Below are positions 7,173-15,679 of a stretch of DNA of 64,000 nt, in pieces. The stretch comes from JAJEEA01 sp965116765. Its GTDB lineage: Bacteria > Acidobacteriota > Vicinamibacteria > Vicinamibacterales > UBA8438. Where the stretch lies: NCBI GenBank assembly GCA_965116765.1, contig OZ220718.1, positions 5,208,001 through 5,272,000 on the forward strand. Direction: 5' to 3'. Within the stretch, counting starts at the first letter, position 1. Every line of letters starts with the position of its first letter. The position numbers were made by a program, and so were the translations under genes. The notes beneath the pieces are model-generated. The model saw only the letters and a list, made by a program, of their open reading frames with translations. It did no database searches and had not been told where the DNA came from.

Positions 7173-9518
7173 TCAGCGGTCGGGCGGCTTCGCCATTCGG
7201 TAGCCGACGCCGCGGTGGTTGAAGATGCAGGCGGGGCTGGCCGCACTGTCGCCGAGCTTGCGGCGGAGGTTTCTGACGAAGATGCGCACCAGGTTCGGGT
7301 CGGCGTTGTCGCGCTTGGCCCAGACCCGGCGAAGCAGCGTTTCGAAGGTCACGACCCGGCCCGCGTCGAGCGAGAGCACGCGCAGCAACTCGTACTCGGT
7401 GGCGGTGAGGTCGACCGCGTCCCCGCCGACGGTCACCCGGCGTTGCGCGTAGTCGATGGCGAGCTCTCCGAGCACGAACGGCTCGGGCGCCGCCTGCCGG
7501 CGCAACGCCGCTCGCACCCGCGCCACCAGCTCCGTCGGAGAGAAGGGCTTGGCGATGTAGTCGGCCGCGCCCGACTCGAGCGCCTTCGCCACGGTCTCGT
7601 CGCGGCCGTAGGCCGAGATGAAGATGACCGGCAGGTCGGCCAGCTCGGGGATCTGCTCCATCAGCTCGATGCCGTCGCTGCCCGGCAGCAGCAGGTCGAG
7701 CAGGACCAGCTGCGGCTTCTCGGTGCGGATGATGCGCTGGATTTCCTCCGGCGCGCCGGTGACGAGGGGGGCGTAGCCGGCGCCCGAGAGCGCGCCCCGG
7801 ACGAAGCGCAGCATCCGCGGGTCGTCGTCGACCACCAGGATGCGCGGTGGCTCGCCCCGTTCGGCGATCCGCGGCGGGCCGGCAGCGCGGCCGGGCGCCG
7901 GGGCGTTTACCTCCGTGGCCGCCGGAACGGTGAACGTGAACGTCGTGCCGCGCCCGGCGCCGGCGCTCTCGGCCCGGATGCGCCCGCCGTGCGCCTCGAC
8001 GAGCCCCTTGCAGATCGCGAGCCCGAGGCCGTAGCCGGCCGTGGCGCCTTCCTCGGCCACGGCGGCGTGCCTGTGAAACAGTTGCGGCAACCGCTCCGGG
8101 GTGACCCCCCGCCCCTGGTCGGACACCGAGACCGCGACGTGCGCGTCCTCGCGCGCAGCCGCCACCCGGATGGGGGTCGACTCGGGCGCGTGCCTGGCGG
8201 CGTTGGCGAAGAGGTTGGTGAACACCTGCACGATGCGGCGGCGGTCGGCCATCACGGGAGGAAGGCCCGAGGGAAGGTCGACGAGGACGGCGTGGCGGCC
8301 GCCGCCGCCCACGAACGTCGTGCGCGCCCGCTCCACCAGGTCGGCCAGCTCCGAGGGCTCGGGCGCGACCGAGAGCGTGCCCGAGTCGATGCGTCCCGCA
8401 TCCAGCAGGTCGCTGATCAGGCCGCGCATGTGGCGGGCCTGCTCCACGATGATGCGGTGGAACTCGCGCATCTCGGCCGGCTCCAGCGCCGCCGCTTCCT
8501 CCAGCAGCGTCGTCGCCGAGCCCTTGATGGCGGCCAGCGGCTCGCGCAGCTCGTGGCTCACCAGGCCGAGAAACTCTATGCGCATCCGCTCCATCTCTTC
8601 GAGCGGCGCGAGGTCCTGCATGGTCACCACCATCGAGCGGACGGCGCCGCCCTCGCCGGGGATCGGCGTGGCGTTGATCAGCGTCCTGACGCTGCGCCCG
8701 TCGGGGACCGAGAGCACGACCTCCTCGGCGCGCACCTTCTCGCCGGCGCCGAGCAGCTCCGCCAGCGGGAACTCGCTCAGCGACACCTCCCGGCCGTCCT
8801 CGCGGCGGAAGGTGGTCATCTCCAGAAGCTGCTCGGGTGGGTGGCCGGGCATCCGCAGGCTCTCGACGAGCCGCCGCGCCTCGCGGTTGAGCGACGCCGG
8901 CCGGCCGCTCTTCGCGTCGAGGACCACGACTCCGACCGGCGAGGTCTCGACCAGGGCCTCCAGGTCGGCCCGGGCGCGCTGCTCGCTGCGGTGCGTGCGG
9001 GCGTTGGCGATCGCGGCCGCGGCCTGGGATGCGAACAGCATCAGCACCTCTTCGTCGTCGTCGGTGAACTCCTCGCCGTCGGCCTTCTCGGCGAGGAAGA
9101 AATGGCCGGCGTCGGCGCCGCGGTGGCGCATCGGCGTGCCCTGGAAGGTCCGCGAGAACGTCCGCGCGGGCGCGATGCCGAGCGAGCGGACGTAGCCCGC
9201 CAGGTCGGCGAGCCGCAGCGGCCCCGGCAGCTCGCGCAGGTGCTGGAACAGGCGGCCGCTGTCGGGCCAGGCGAGCAGCTCCTGCTGCTCCTCGGGCCCG
9301 AAGCCGGAGAAGACGAAGTCCTGCGGCGTGCCCGCCTCGTCGACGGCGGCGATGACCCCGTAGCGGGCGCCGGTCAGCGCGCGGGCGCTCTCGACGACCT
9401 CGGCGAGCACGGTGTCGAGGTCGAGCGTGGCGCCGATTCGCAGGATGGCCGCGTTGAGGGTCGCGGTGCGCTGTCGCAGCGCTTCGATCTCCCGCCTCGC
9501 GTCGTCGGAATCGGTCAA
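7173..9518 (-). CDS. Fused sensor histidine kinase and OmpR/PhoB-type response regulator
   Basis: The single 780-residue chain contains a whole two-component pathway. A GAF domain occupies about 20-180 and a PAS-like domain about 200-300. The HisKA helix carries the phospho-acceptor in VSHELREPLAAIKGS (His near 321). A HATPase domain follows with N and G boxes (NLFANAARHA, DQGRGV, GYGLGLAICKGLVEAHGG). A receiver domain starts at about 561, with acidic DDD and phospho-acceptor Asp in LVLLDLLLPGSDG near 609. A winged-helix DNA-binding domain spans about 680-775 and ends GVGYRMAKPP. It should autophosphorylate, pass phosphate within the chain and bind DNA directly. There are no membrane segments, so sensing is cytoplasmic. 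The start is TTG 9518 with GGGAGG six bases before; TTG 9536 is an alternative. Separate kinases and regulators are the norm, so this fusion is unusual. Confidence 0.9.
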   Translation of the reverse strand: MTDSDDARREIEALRQRTATLNAAILRIGATLDLDTVLAEVVESARALTGARYGVIAAVDEAGTPQDFVFSGFGPEEQQELLAWPDSGRLFQHLRELPGPLRLADLAGYVRSLGIAPARTFSRTFQGTPMRHRGADAGHFFLAEKADGEEFTDDDEEVLMLFASQAAAAIANARTHRSEQRARADLEALVETSPVGVVVLDAKSGRPASLNREARRLVESLRMPGHPPEQLLEMTTFRREDGREVSLSEFPLAELLGAGEKVRAEEVVLSVPDGRSVRTLINATPIPGEGGAVRSMVVTMQDLAPLEEMERMRIEFLGLVSHELREPLAAIKGSATTLLEEAAALEPAEMREFHRIIVEQARHMRGLISDLLDAGRIDSGTLSVAPEPSELADLVERARTTFVGGGGRHAVLVDLPSGLPPVMADRRRIVQVFTNLFANAARHAPESTPIRVAAAREDAHVAVSVSDQGRGVTPERLPQLFHRHAAVAEEGATAGYGLGLAICKGLVEAHGGRIRAESAGAGRGTTFTFTVPAATEVNAPAPGRAAGPPRIAERGEPPRILVVDDDPRMLRFVRGALSGAGYAPLVTGAPEEIQRIIRTEKPQLVLLDLLLPGSDGIELMEQIPELADLPVIFISAYGRDETVAKALESGAADYIAKPFSPTELVARVRAALRRQAAPEPFVLGELAIDYAQRRVTVGGDAVDLTATEYELLRVLSLDAGRVVTFETLLRRVWAKRDNADPNLVRIFVRNLRRKLGDSAASPACIFNHRGVGYRMAKPPDR

Positions 9519-9925
9519 CGCGTCCTCCCTCGCCAATCGGCCGGATCACGGCGCGACGCGACGGTATCACGGCCCACCGACTTATGAAATCGACATGAAC
9601 ACGGCTGGTTGTACAGGCCTGTTTCACGAAGTATCTCCCATAGTACCGTCGTGTCTGCCAGCTTGCCCGGATGGAGCGAGGGAGCGAGCCGCACGCGGCA
9701 TGGCGTTTGCCCAGCCAGCATCAGGTGAGCGCGGCGCCGGGCGTTCCCGAGTCCCCGCCGTTCGGCGGGCCCGGCGCTCCTCCGGCTTCCCCGCTTCCTC
9801 CGCTCTTCGGCCCCGGCGCCGCGCCCGCTCGCGGCGCGTGGCCGCCTGCACGCCCACATGTGCTCCGTGGTAGTCTGAGAGGCGGGGAGCGCATCATCTC
9901 GTTCGTGATGTCAGGAGCAGGTCGA
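9519..9925. other. Divergent intergenic region between kinase and NHL gene
   Basis: This region separates two divergent genes and probably holds both promoters. The 9590-9660 part is AT-richer than its surroundings. No convincing -35/-10 pair or operator repeat is visible, and no gene is supported. Confidence 0.35.
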
Positions 9926-10912
9926 ATGACTGTCAGGCGGACAAATGTGCTGGCGTGCTGCCTGCTGACGCTGGCGATTGGCCAGGCGGCGCACGGCCAG
10001 ACGACGAAGTACACGGAGGTCGAAGGATGGCCCGACGCGCCGATCTCGGCCGCGGGCACCCCGGCCGCGTGGAACTTCGGGCAGGTGTCGGGGGTCGCGA
10101 CCACCGCCAACGGCTACGTTCTGATGCTGCACCGCGGGGCCCGGCCGCTGATGCTGTTCGACCCCGGCGGGCGCTTCGTGCGGGCGTGGGGCGACGGCCT
10201 CTTCGACAACGGCAAGGTCGCGGGCATCGCTCCCGCCGACCGGCAGCCCGGGCAGTCGGGCTACACCGCGGTCTACGGGGCGGCGGGCTGCCACAACTGC
10301 GGCGCCCACGCGGTGCGGGTCGACCCCGACGGCAACGTCTGGGTGGTCGACGCGCCCGGTCACGTCGTCTACAAGATGGACTTTCAGGGCCGCGTGCTCA
10401 TGGAGCTCGGCGCCAAGGGCGTCCCGGGCCGAAGCCGCAACACCTTCAACCTGCCCACGGACGTCGCCTTCGGCCCCGACGGTTCGATCTACGTCAGCGA
10501 CGGCTACGGCAACGCCCGGGTCGTGAAGTACTCGGCCGACGGCGAGTACCTGCTCGAGTGGGGCAGCCGGGGCACCGGTCCCGGTGAGTTCGGCCTGCCG
10601 CACAACCTGCAGGTGGATGCGGACGGGCGGATCTACGTCACCGATCGCGACAACCGCCGCGTGCAGGTCTTCGACGCCGACGGCGGGTTCCTCGCCGAGT
10701 GGCCGGAGATCGGCGGCAACTCGGCCCTGTTCATGACCGACGACCAGCACCTGTGGACGGGGGGCACGCTGCGCAGCCTCGACGGCGAGGCGGTGGCGAC
10801 CCTGCCCGGCGGCAACGGCGGGCATGCCTTGACCGTCACGGAGGACGGCGAGGTCTTCGTCGCGCAGCTCGGCGGCCGCGTGCAGAAGTTCGTCGGCGCG
10901 AAGGACGACTGA
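9926..10912 (+). CDS. Secreted NHL-repeat beta-propeller protein
   Basis: The product begins with a signal peptide (NVLACCLLTLAIGQAAHG) and then forms repeated NHL-type blades: VRVDPDGNVWVVDAPGHVVY, VAFGPDGSIYVSDGYGNARV and LQVDADGRIYVTDRDNRRVQ. These resemble the peptidyl-amidoglycolate-lyase/streptogramin-lyase propeller group. A CHNCG pair before the first blade may form a disulfide or bind metal. ATG 9926 is preferred because AGGAG lies eight bases upstream at 9913-9917; an ATG at 9908 is less well placed. It is likely periplasmic. The catalytic role cannot be assigned, and the propeller may simply bind ligands. Confidence 0.8.
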   Translation: MTVRRTNVLACCLLTLAIGQAAHGQTTKYTEVEGWPDAPISAAGTPAAWNFGQVSGVATTANGYVLMLHRGARPLMLFDPGGRFVRAWGDGLFDNGKVAGIAPADRQPGQSGYTAVYGAAGCHNCGAHAVRVDPDGNVWVVDAPGHVVYKMDFQGRVLMELGAKGVPGRSRNTFNLPTDVAFGPDGSIYVSDGYGNARVVKYSADGEYLLEWGSRGTGPGEFGLPHNLQVDADGRIYVTDRDNRRVQVFDADGGFLAEWPEIGGNSALFMTDDQHLWTGGTLRSLDGEAVATLPGGNGGHALTVTEDGEVFVAQLGGRVQKFVGAKDD

Positions 10913-11125
10913 CGGCCGTCGCGGCCGGGGACGCTGGAGGACGCGGACGAGAAATGCCGCCGCACCCTGAGGTTACAGCGAAGGCAATCGCGGGCGGCGC
11001 TCCGCTGAAGTCGGGGAATCGATAGCGTGCGCTGGCCGAGTGGAGCTCGGAGCGATTGCCGGGGACGGACGCCGGCGGTCCTCTCGGAGTGGATACGGAA
11101 CCGTGCAGATGGAGGAATGGTCGAG

Positions 11126-12151
11126 ATGAGAGTACGAAGCCTTGCGATCGTCGGGGCGCTGCTGGTGGCGGCGGCCTCGGCCGGCGCCCAGACCTACGAG
11201 CCGCCGCGGCTGCCCGACGGCAAGCCCGACCTGCAGGGGGTCTGGGACTTCCAGTCGCTGACGCCGCTGCAGCGGCCCGCGGACCAGGACAAGGCGGTCC
11301 TGTCGGCCGAGGAGATCGCCGAGATCGAGGCGGCGGCGGCCGAGAACAACGCCGCGGCCAACGCGCCGAGCGAGGTGCGCGACGAGCCGCTGCCGGTGGG
11401 CGGCAACGTCGGCGGCTACAACCGCTACTGGGTCGACCAGGACGCCTCGGTCGTCGACGACGGGCGCACGTCGCTCATCGTCGATCCCCCGACCGGCCGC
11501 CTGCCGGCGCTGCAGCCCGGCGTGGAGCTGATCGAGCTGTCGCTGGGCGAGGACCGGCCCGGCACCCGCCCCGTGCGGGCGCGGGCGGCGGGCATCGGCG
11601 CCGACAGCTACGAGGACCGCGGCCTCGCCGAGCGGTGCATCCTCGGGTTCAACTCTGGCCCGCCCATCGTGCCCGCCGGCTACAACCAGAACATCCAGGT
11701 GTTCCAGACCCCGGACTACGCGGTGATTCTGAACGAGATGGTGCACGACGCCCGCATCGTGCCCCTCGACGGGCGCGAGCACCTGCCCGAGGGCCTCACC
11801 CAGTGGATGGGCGACTCGCGCGGCTACTGGGACGGCGACACCCTGGTCGTCGAGACGACGAACTTCAGCGACAAGACGGCCAGCTTCAACCCGACGGTGG
11901 CGCATGCCGTCGGCACCGGAACGACCCTGCACCTGACCGAGCGCTTCAGCCGGGTGGCCGACGACACCCTGCTCTACGAGTACACCGTGGACGACCCGAC
12001 CTCGTTCACCGCGCCGTTCACGGCCGCCCTGCCGATGAAGCGCGGCAACGGCATGTACGAGTACGCGTGCCACGAGGGGAACTACGGGCTGCTCAACATC
12101 CTGACCGGCGCGCGGGTCGCGGAGCTCGACACGGCCGAGCAGGAGCAGTAG
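11126..12151 (+). CDS. Secreted 'PDGKPDLQGVWD' family protein of unknown function
   Basis: After a signal peptide (SLAIVGALLVAAASAGAQ), the mature protein opens with PPRLPDGKPDLQGVWDF and later has RTSLIVDPPTGRLPAL, ERCILGF, PLDGREHLP, GDSRGYWDGDTLVVETTNF and YEYACHEGNYGL. This motif series defines a large exported family that is abundant in Acidobacteriota and has no established function. ATG 11126 is chosen because GGAGG at 11111-11115 is well spaced; an ATG at 11117 lies too close to it. A paralogue lies at 47120-48133. A strong hairpin follows. Confidence 0.8.
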   Translation: MRVRSLAIVGALLVAAASAGAQTYEPPRLPDGKPDLQGVWDFQSLTPLQRPADQDKAVLSAEEIAEIEAAAAENNAAANAPSEVRDEPLPVGGNVGGYNRYWVDQDASVVDDGRTSLIVDPPTGRLPALQPGVELIELSLGEDRPGTRPVRARAAGIGADSYEDRGLAERCILGFNSGPPIVPAGYNQNIQVFQTPDYAVILNEMVHDARIVPLDGREHLPEGLTQWMGDSRGYWDGDTLVVETTNFSDKTASFNPTVAHAVGTGTTLHLTERFSRVADDTLLYEYTVDDPTSFTAPFTAALPMKRGNGMYEYACHEGNYGLLNILTGARVAELDTAEQEQ

Positions 12152-12162
12152 CCATCCTGCAG

Positions 12163-12193
12163 GCACGGCGCCTCCTCGCGGGAGGCGCCGTGC
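12163..12193. terminator. Bidirectional terminator hairpin between convergent genes
   Basis: A perfect 13-bp inverted repeat (GCACGGCGCCTCC with GGAGGCGCCGTGC) with a five-base loop lies between two convergent stop codons (12151 and 12219). The T-tract is weak (TGTCCTT). Position and symmetry suggest it serves both genes. Confidence 0.7.
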
Positions 12194-12218
12194 TGTCCTT
12201 CCGGGCAGGCTGCTCGAC

Positions 12219-13100
12219 TCACCCTGCCGGGGTGACCAGCACCTCGACCGCCACGTCGTGGCTCCCCCCGCCGACCGTCACCCCCTTCAGGGGGCTGACG
12301 TCCTCGAAGTCGCGCCCCCACCCCAGGGTGATGTGCCCCCCGCTCGGCCGGACGTCGTTCGTGGGGTCGAAGTCCACCCACCCCACGTCCGGGCAGTAGA
12401 CCGACACCCACGCGTGGGACGCCTGCGCCCCCACGACGCCGGGCCTGGGCACCAGGTACCCGCTGACGTAGCGGGCGGGGATGCCGTGTGACCGCAGGCA
12501 GGCGATCATCAGGTGCGCGAAGTCCTGGCAGACGCCGTGGCGGCCCTCCAGGACCTCGGAGACGGGGGTCGACACGGTGGTCGCGACGGGGTCGTACCGG
12601 AACTCCCGGTGGATGGTCCTCATCAGCGCGTCGACGCCCTCGAGCAGCGGCCGGCCCGGCTCGAGCAGCGGGGCCGCGTAGCGGGCGTAGAGGCTGCCGC
12701 GCGGGGCGAGCGGCGACTCCACCTGGTACTCGACGGCGGCCAGCTCGTCCGCCGTCTCGCGCGCCCGCAGCCGGGCGGCGGTCTCGGCCAGCGACGGCGA
12801 GTCGAGGCCGGTCGGGGCGGGCGCCGACAGCGACACGAGGCTCTCCGCCGTCACCCGCAGGTGCCGGTGCGCGCCCTGGATGGTGAAGGTCGTGGTGGCG
12901 TTGCCGAAGTAGTCCTCGCGCGTGATCGAGCCGCTCGCCGGCGGATCGATCACGAGCCGGGTGTCCCGCACGGTCTGCGTCCCCCTCGCCCGCGGGGTCA
13001 GCCGTACCTGGTGCATCGACAGCGACACCGTCTCGGCGTACGCGTAATGGCTGGTGTGCCTCACACGGTACTCGCGCCCGGGCGGCGGTGCGGTGCTCAT
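12219..13100 (-). CDS. Transglutaminase-like cysteine peptidase-fold protein
   Basis: The 293-residue protein has an N-terminal beta region (YRVRHTSHYAYAETVSLSMH) typical of bacterial transglutaminase-like proteins. A papain-like core follows, with catalytic Cys in GVCQDFAHLMIACLRSHGIP, His in ASHAWVSVYCP and Asp in WVDFDPTND. No signal peptide is seen, so it probably acts in the cytoplasm. It is the last gene of a minus-strand cluster with an ATP-grasp/alpha-E protein and a second transglutaminase-like gene, a conserved but uncharacterised association that suggests peptide or amide chemistry. ATG 13100 begins MSTAPPPG. Confidence 0.9.
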   Translation of the reverse strand: MSTAPPPGREYRVRHTSHYAYAETVSLSMHQVRLTPRARGTQTVRDTRLVIDPPASGSITREDYFGNATTTFTIQGAHRHLRVTAESLVSLSAPAPTGLDSPSLAETAARLRARETADELAAVEYQVESPLAPRGSLYARYAAPLLEPGRPLLEGVDALMRTIHREFRYDPVATTVSTPVSEVLEGRHGVCQDFAHLMIACLRSHGIPARYVSGYLVPRPGVVGAQASHAWVSVYCPDVGWVDFDPTNDVRPSGGHITLGWGRDFEDVSPLKGVTVGGGSHDVAVEVLVTPAG

Positions 13101-13114
13101 CGGCTCGCCGGGTG

Positions 13115-15679
13115 TCAGTCCCGCAGAACGGTGCGGACTCCTGGAGGGTTGGCCGGGCGCCCGGAGCCGCCGGGCGACGATGGGCGGGCGAGGTGCCGGA
13201 CCGGGACGGCGTGGGTGAGATAGTCGCGGGTCAGCGCGTCCGACAGGCTGCCGAGATCCCCCCGGACCCGGTCGAGCAGCGCCGTCAGTGCGTGGCGCCG
13301 GCCGTCGCGCACCTCGCACAGCTCGTCGAGGTCGGCGAGCTGGATGGCCGCGACGGCCGCGGTGACGAGCTTCGATTCCGGCGACGTCCGGCCCGGCGTC
13401 GGCGGGTCGGGCAGCTCCGCGACGTGCTGCTTCAGCAGATCGAGCTGGAACGCCACGCCCCGCGGGTTCGCGTCGTCGAGCAGCAGGAGGTCGACGACGA
13501 GATCGGCCCGCAGCGAGGTGAGATAGCGCGACCGGTAGGTGATGGCGCTGTCGGTGGCGTCGAGCAGGAGCTCGATGCGGGCCCGTTCGTCCTCGGCCAC
13601 CGTCGTCAGCCCGTGCCGCAGGAGCAGGAGCACCTGCAGCGCGCGCTCGAGCCGGCGCCCGATGTCGAGAAGGCGCCACCCGTGACCCCGGGTCATGCCC
13701 TCGCTGACGGCGCCGCTGAAGCTCGCGAGCATCATGACCATCTGGTCGAGGGTGCGGCGCAGGCCGCTGCGCTCCCGGCGGCCGGACCGGCCCGACCGGA
13801 GGTCGGACTCGAGGCGGCTGATGATGCGCCACGAGTCGGCCGAGAGGCGGTCGCGCAAGAGCCATGCCGCGTTGCGCAGGTGCTCCACCTGCCACCGCAG
13901 GCCGCCGCGCCGGTCGGTTTCGGACAGCATCGCCCCGACCGCGGCCTGCAGGGCGCGAACGGGTGGGAGGCCGGCGGTGCCCGCTCCCTGCGGCACGTAG
14001 TCGAGGTCGGTGAGGAAGCTCAGGGCGCCGGTGAGCGCCGCCGTCGATCGACGCGACGATTCCTCCGAGAGCAGGGGCATCGCGGCGCGCAGCAGCCGCA
14101 CCGCGGCCCCCACCCGCTCGGCGTACCGGCCCAGCCAGAAGAGGTCGTCGGCGACCCGGCTCGGCAGATCGAACGTGGCCCGGCTGACGCCGATGGGGGA
14201 CACGCTGGCCGGGATCAGCGAGCGGTGGGGCTCGGCCGTCTCGCCCACCACCCAGACGTCCTTGCTGCTGCCGCCGCCGAGCAGGGTCACGTCGAGGGAG
14301 CCGGTCGACGACGACACGCGGCCCAGTCCCCCCGGCAGCACGTCGTAGCCGTCGCCCTGTGACAGGGCGTAGACGCGGATGACGAGGAAGCGCGGGGAGA
14401 GGCCGCCGGCCACCCGGACCGGGGTCGTCGACAACGCGACCTGCTCCTGGGCCACGTAGCGGTGGGGCTGGCGCGCGATGCGGTCGGCGAGCCGGGCCCG
14501 CTGCCCCTCGGGGAGGCGCCGCCCGAACGTCCGCTCCCGCCGCACGCTGGGATAGGCCGGCTTGATGACGAGCTCGTCGAGGTGGTCGAGCACGTGCGCC
14601 CGGGCCGCCTCGTCGCCGCACCACCACGTCGCCACCGACGGCAGCAGCAGGTCGGCGTCGAGGAGGCGGCGGCACAGGTCGGGGAGGAACGCCATCAGGG
14701 CCGGCGACTGGGCCACGCCGGCCCCCAGCGGGTTGATGACGGCCACGTTGCCGCGCCTCACGGCTTCCACGAGCCCGGGCACGCCGCTGTGCGACGGTCC
14801 CCCGAACTCCAGCGGGTCGCAGGCCTCCGACGGCTGGCTGCGCAGGATCAGGTCGACCGGCTGCAGGCCGCCCAGCGTCTTGATGTAGACGCGGTAGTCG
14901 CGGACGGTCAGGTCGGTGCCCTCGACGAGGGTGTAGCCCATGTAGCGGGCCAGGAACGCATGCTCGAAGTAGTTCTCCGACGCCGGCCCCGGGGTCAGGA
15001 CGACGATGCGGGGGTTCTCCCGGTGCCCCGGTGCGCTCGCGGCGAGCGACATCCGCCGGGCCTCGAACGTGCCGGCGAGGCGCCGCACCTTCGAGGCCAC
15101 CAGCACGTCCGGCAGCACCGCGTTGACGACGATGCGGTTCTCGAGCGCGAACGCGAGCCCGGCCGGCGCCTCGGTGCGTTCGCCGAGCACCCACCAGCCT
15201 CCGTCGGGCGCCCTCACGAGGTCGGCGGCGTAGAGGGGGAGCCAGCGTCCCGCCGGCGGCTGCAGCCCGTCGCATCCCCGGAGGAAGGCGGGATTGGCGT
15301 GGAGCCAGTCCGCGGGCAGGGCGCCCTCGTGCACGAGCCGGCGCGGGCCGTAGAGGTCGCCGAGGACGGCCTCGTAGAGCCGGGCGCGCTGGATGACCGC
15401 CCGTTCGAGCCGGGCCCACTCGGTCCCGTCGATGACGCACGGGATCAGGTCGAGTGGCCAGGGGCGCTCCCGGGTGCCGCCCCGCCGGTGGACGTGGAAC
15501 GTCATGCCGTTGTCGCGGATGAGCCGGCGGGCCTCCTGCGTCCGGCGGTTCAGCTCGTGCCGGCCGGCCGCGGCGAGGGCGTTGGTCACCGCCTCCCAGT
15601 GCGGCCGGCGGGCGCCGTCCCGTTCCACCATCTCGTCGTAGTGGCCGGCGAGGGGGGCGTAGGCGGGCGGGCGCGTCAA
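13115..15679 (-). CDS. Fused circularly permuted ATP-grasp and alpha-E domain protein
   Basis: Residues 1 to about 490 match the circularly permuted ATP-grasp family (VLTPGPASENYFEHAFLARY, LELVDYxVYIKTLGG-type segment, VINPLGAGVAQSPALMAFLP, LVIKPAYPS). These domains join carboxylates to amines using ATP. From about 500 the helical alpha-E (DUF403) domain begins (LPSRVADDLFWLGRYAERVG). The two are usually separate adjacent genes and are fused here. The start is TTG 15679, overlapping the upstream TGA by four bases (TTGA), which suggests coupled translation. The last 25 residues (RPSSPGGSGRPANPPGVRTV and on) are encoded by a copy of the dispersed repeat, so the native C-terminus was probably replaced. 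Confidence 0.88.
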   Translation of the reverse strand: MTRPPAYAPLAGHYDEMVERDGARRPHWEAVTNALAAAGRHELNRRTQEARRLIRDNGMTFHVHRRGGTRERPWPLDLIPCVIDGTEWARLERAVIQRARLYEAVLGDLYGPRRLVHEGALPADWLHANPAFLRGCDGLQPPAGRWLPLYAADLVRAPDGGWWVLGERTEAPAGLAFALENRIVVNAVLPDVLVASKVRRLAGTFEARRMSLAASAPGHRENPRIVVLTPGPASENYFEHAFLARYMGYTLVEGTDLTVRDYRVYIKTLGGLQPVDLILRSQPSEACDPLEFGGPSHSGVPGLVEAVRRGNVAVINPLGAGVAQSPALMAFLPDLCRRLLDADLLLPSVATWWCGDEAARAHVLDHLDELVIKPAYPSVRRERTFGRRLPEGQRARLADRIARQPHRYVAQEQVALSTTPVRVAGGLSPRFLVIRVYALSQGDGYDVLPGGLGRVSSSTGSLDVTLLGGGSSKDVWVVGETAEPHRSLIPASVSPIGVSRATFDLPSRVADDLFWLGRYAERVGAAVRLLRAAMPLLSEESSRRSTAALTGALSFLTDLDYVPQGAGTAGLPPVRALQAAVGAMLSETDRRGGLRWQVEHLRNAAWLLRDRLSADSWRIISRLESDLRSGRSGRRERSGLRRTLDQMVMMLASFSGAVSEGMTRGHGWRLLDIGRRLERALQVLLLLRHGLTTVAEDERARIELLLDATDSAITYRSRYLTSLRADLVVDLLLLDDANPRGVAFQLDLLKQHVAELPDPPTPGRTSPESKLVTAAVAAIQLADLDELCEVRDGRRHALTALLDRVRGDLGSLSDALTRDYLTHAVPVRHLARPSSPGGSGRPANPPGVRTVLRD
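13118..13191 (-). repeat. Dispersed ~80-bp repeat, copy at 3' end of ATP-grasp/alpha-E gene
   Basis: The plus-strand sequence shares AGAACGGTGC, GGACTCCTGG, AGGGTTGG, GGGCGCCC and GGCGACGATGGGCGGGC with the 32401-32484 unit. It contains the stop codon and last codons of the minus-strand gene. Confidence 0.65.

Noticed and set aside
5872..9627. A 1251-codon open frame on the minus strand
   Set aside because: It crosses the real histidine-kinase gene in another frame and the CoA-transferase antisense; no domain is recognisable.
12219..15440. A single 1073-codon minus-strand gene
   Set aside because: It joins an out-of-frame shadow of the ATP-grasp gene to the real transglutaminase; the ATP-grasp/alpha-E protein occupies a different frame.
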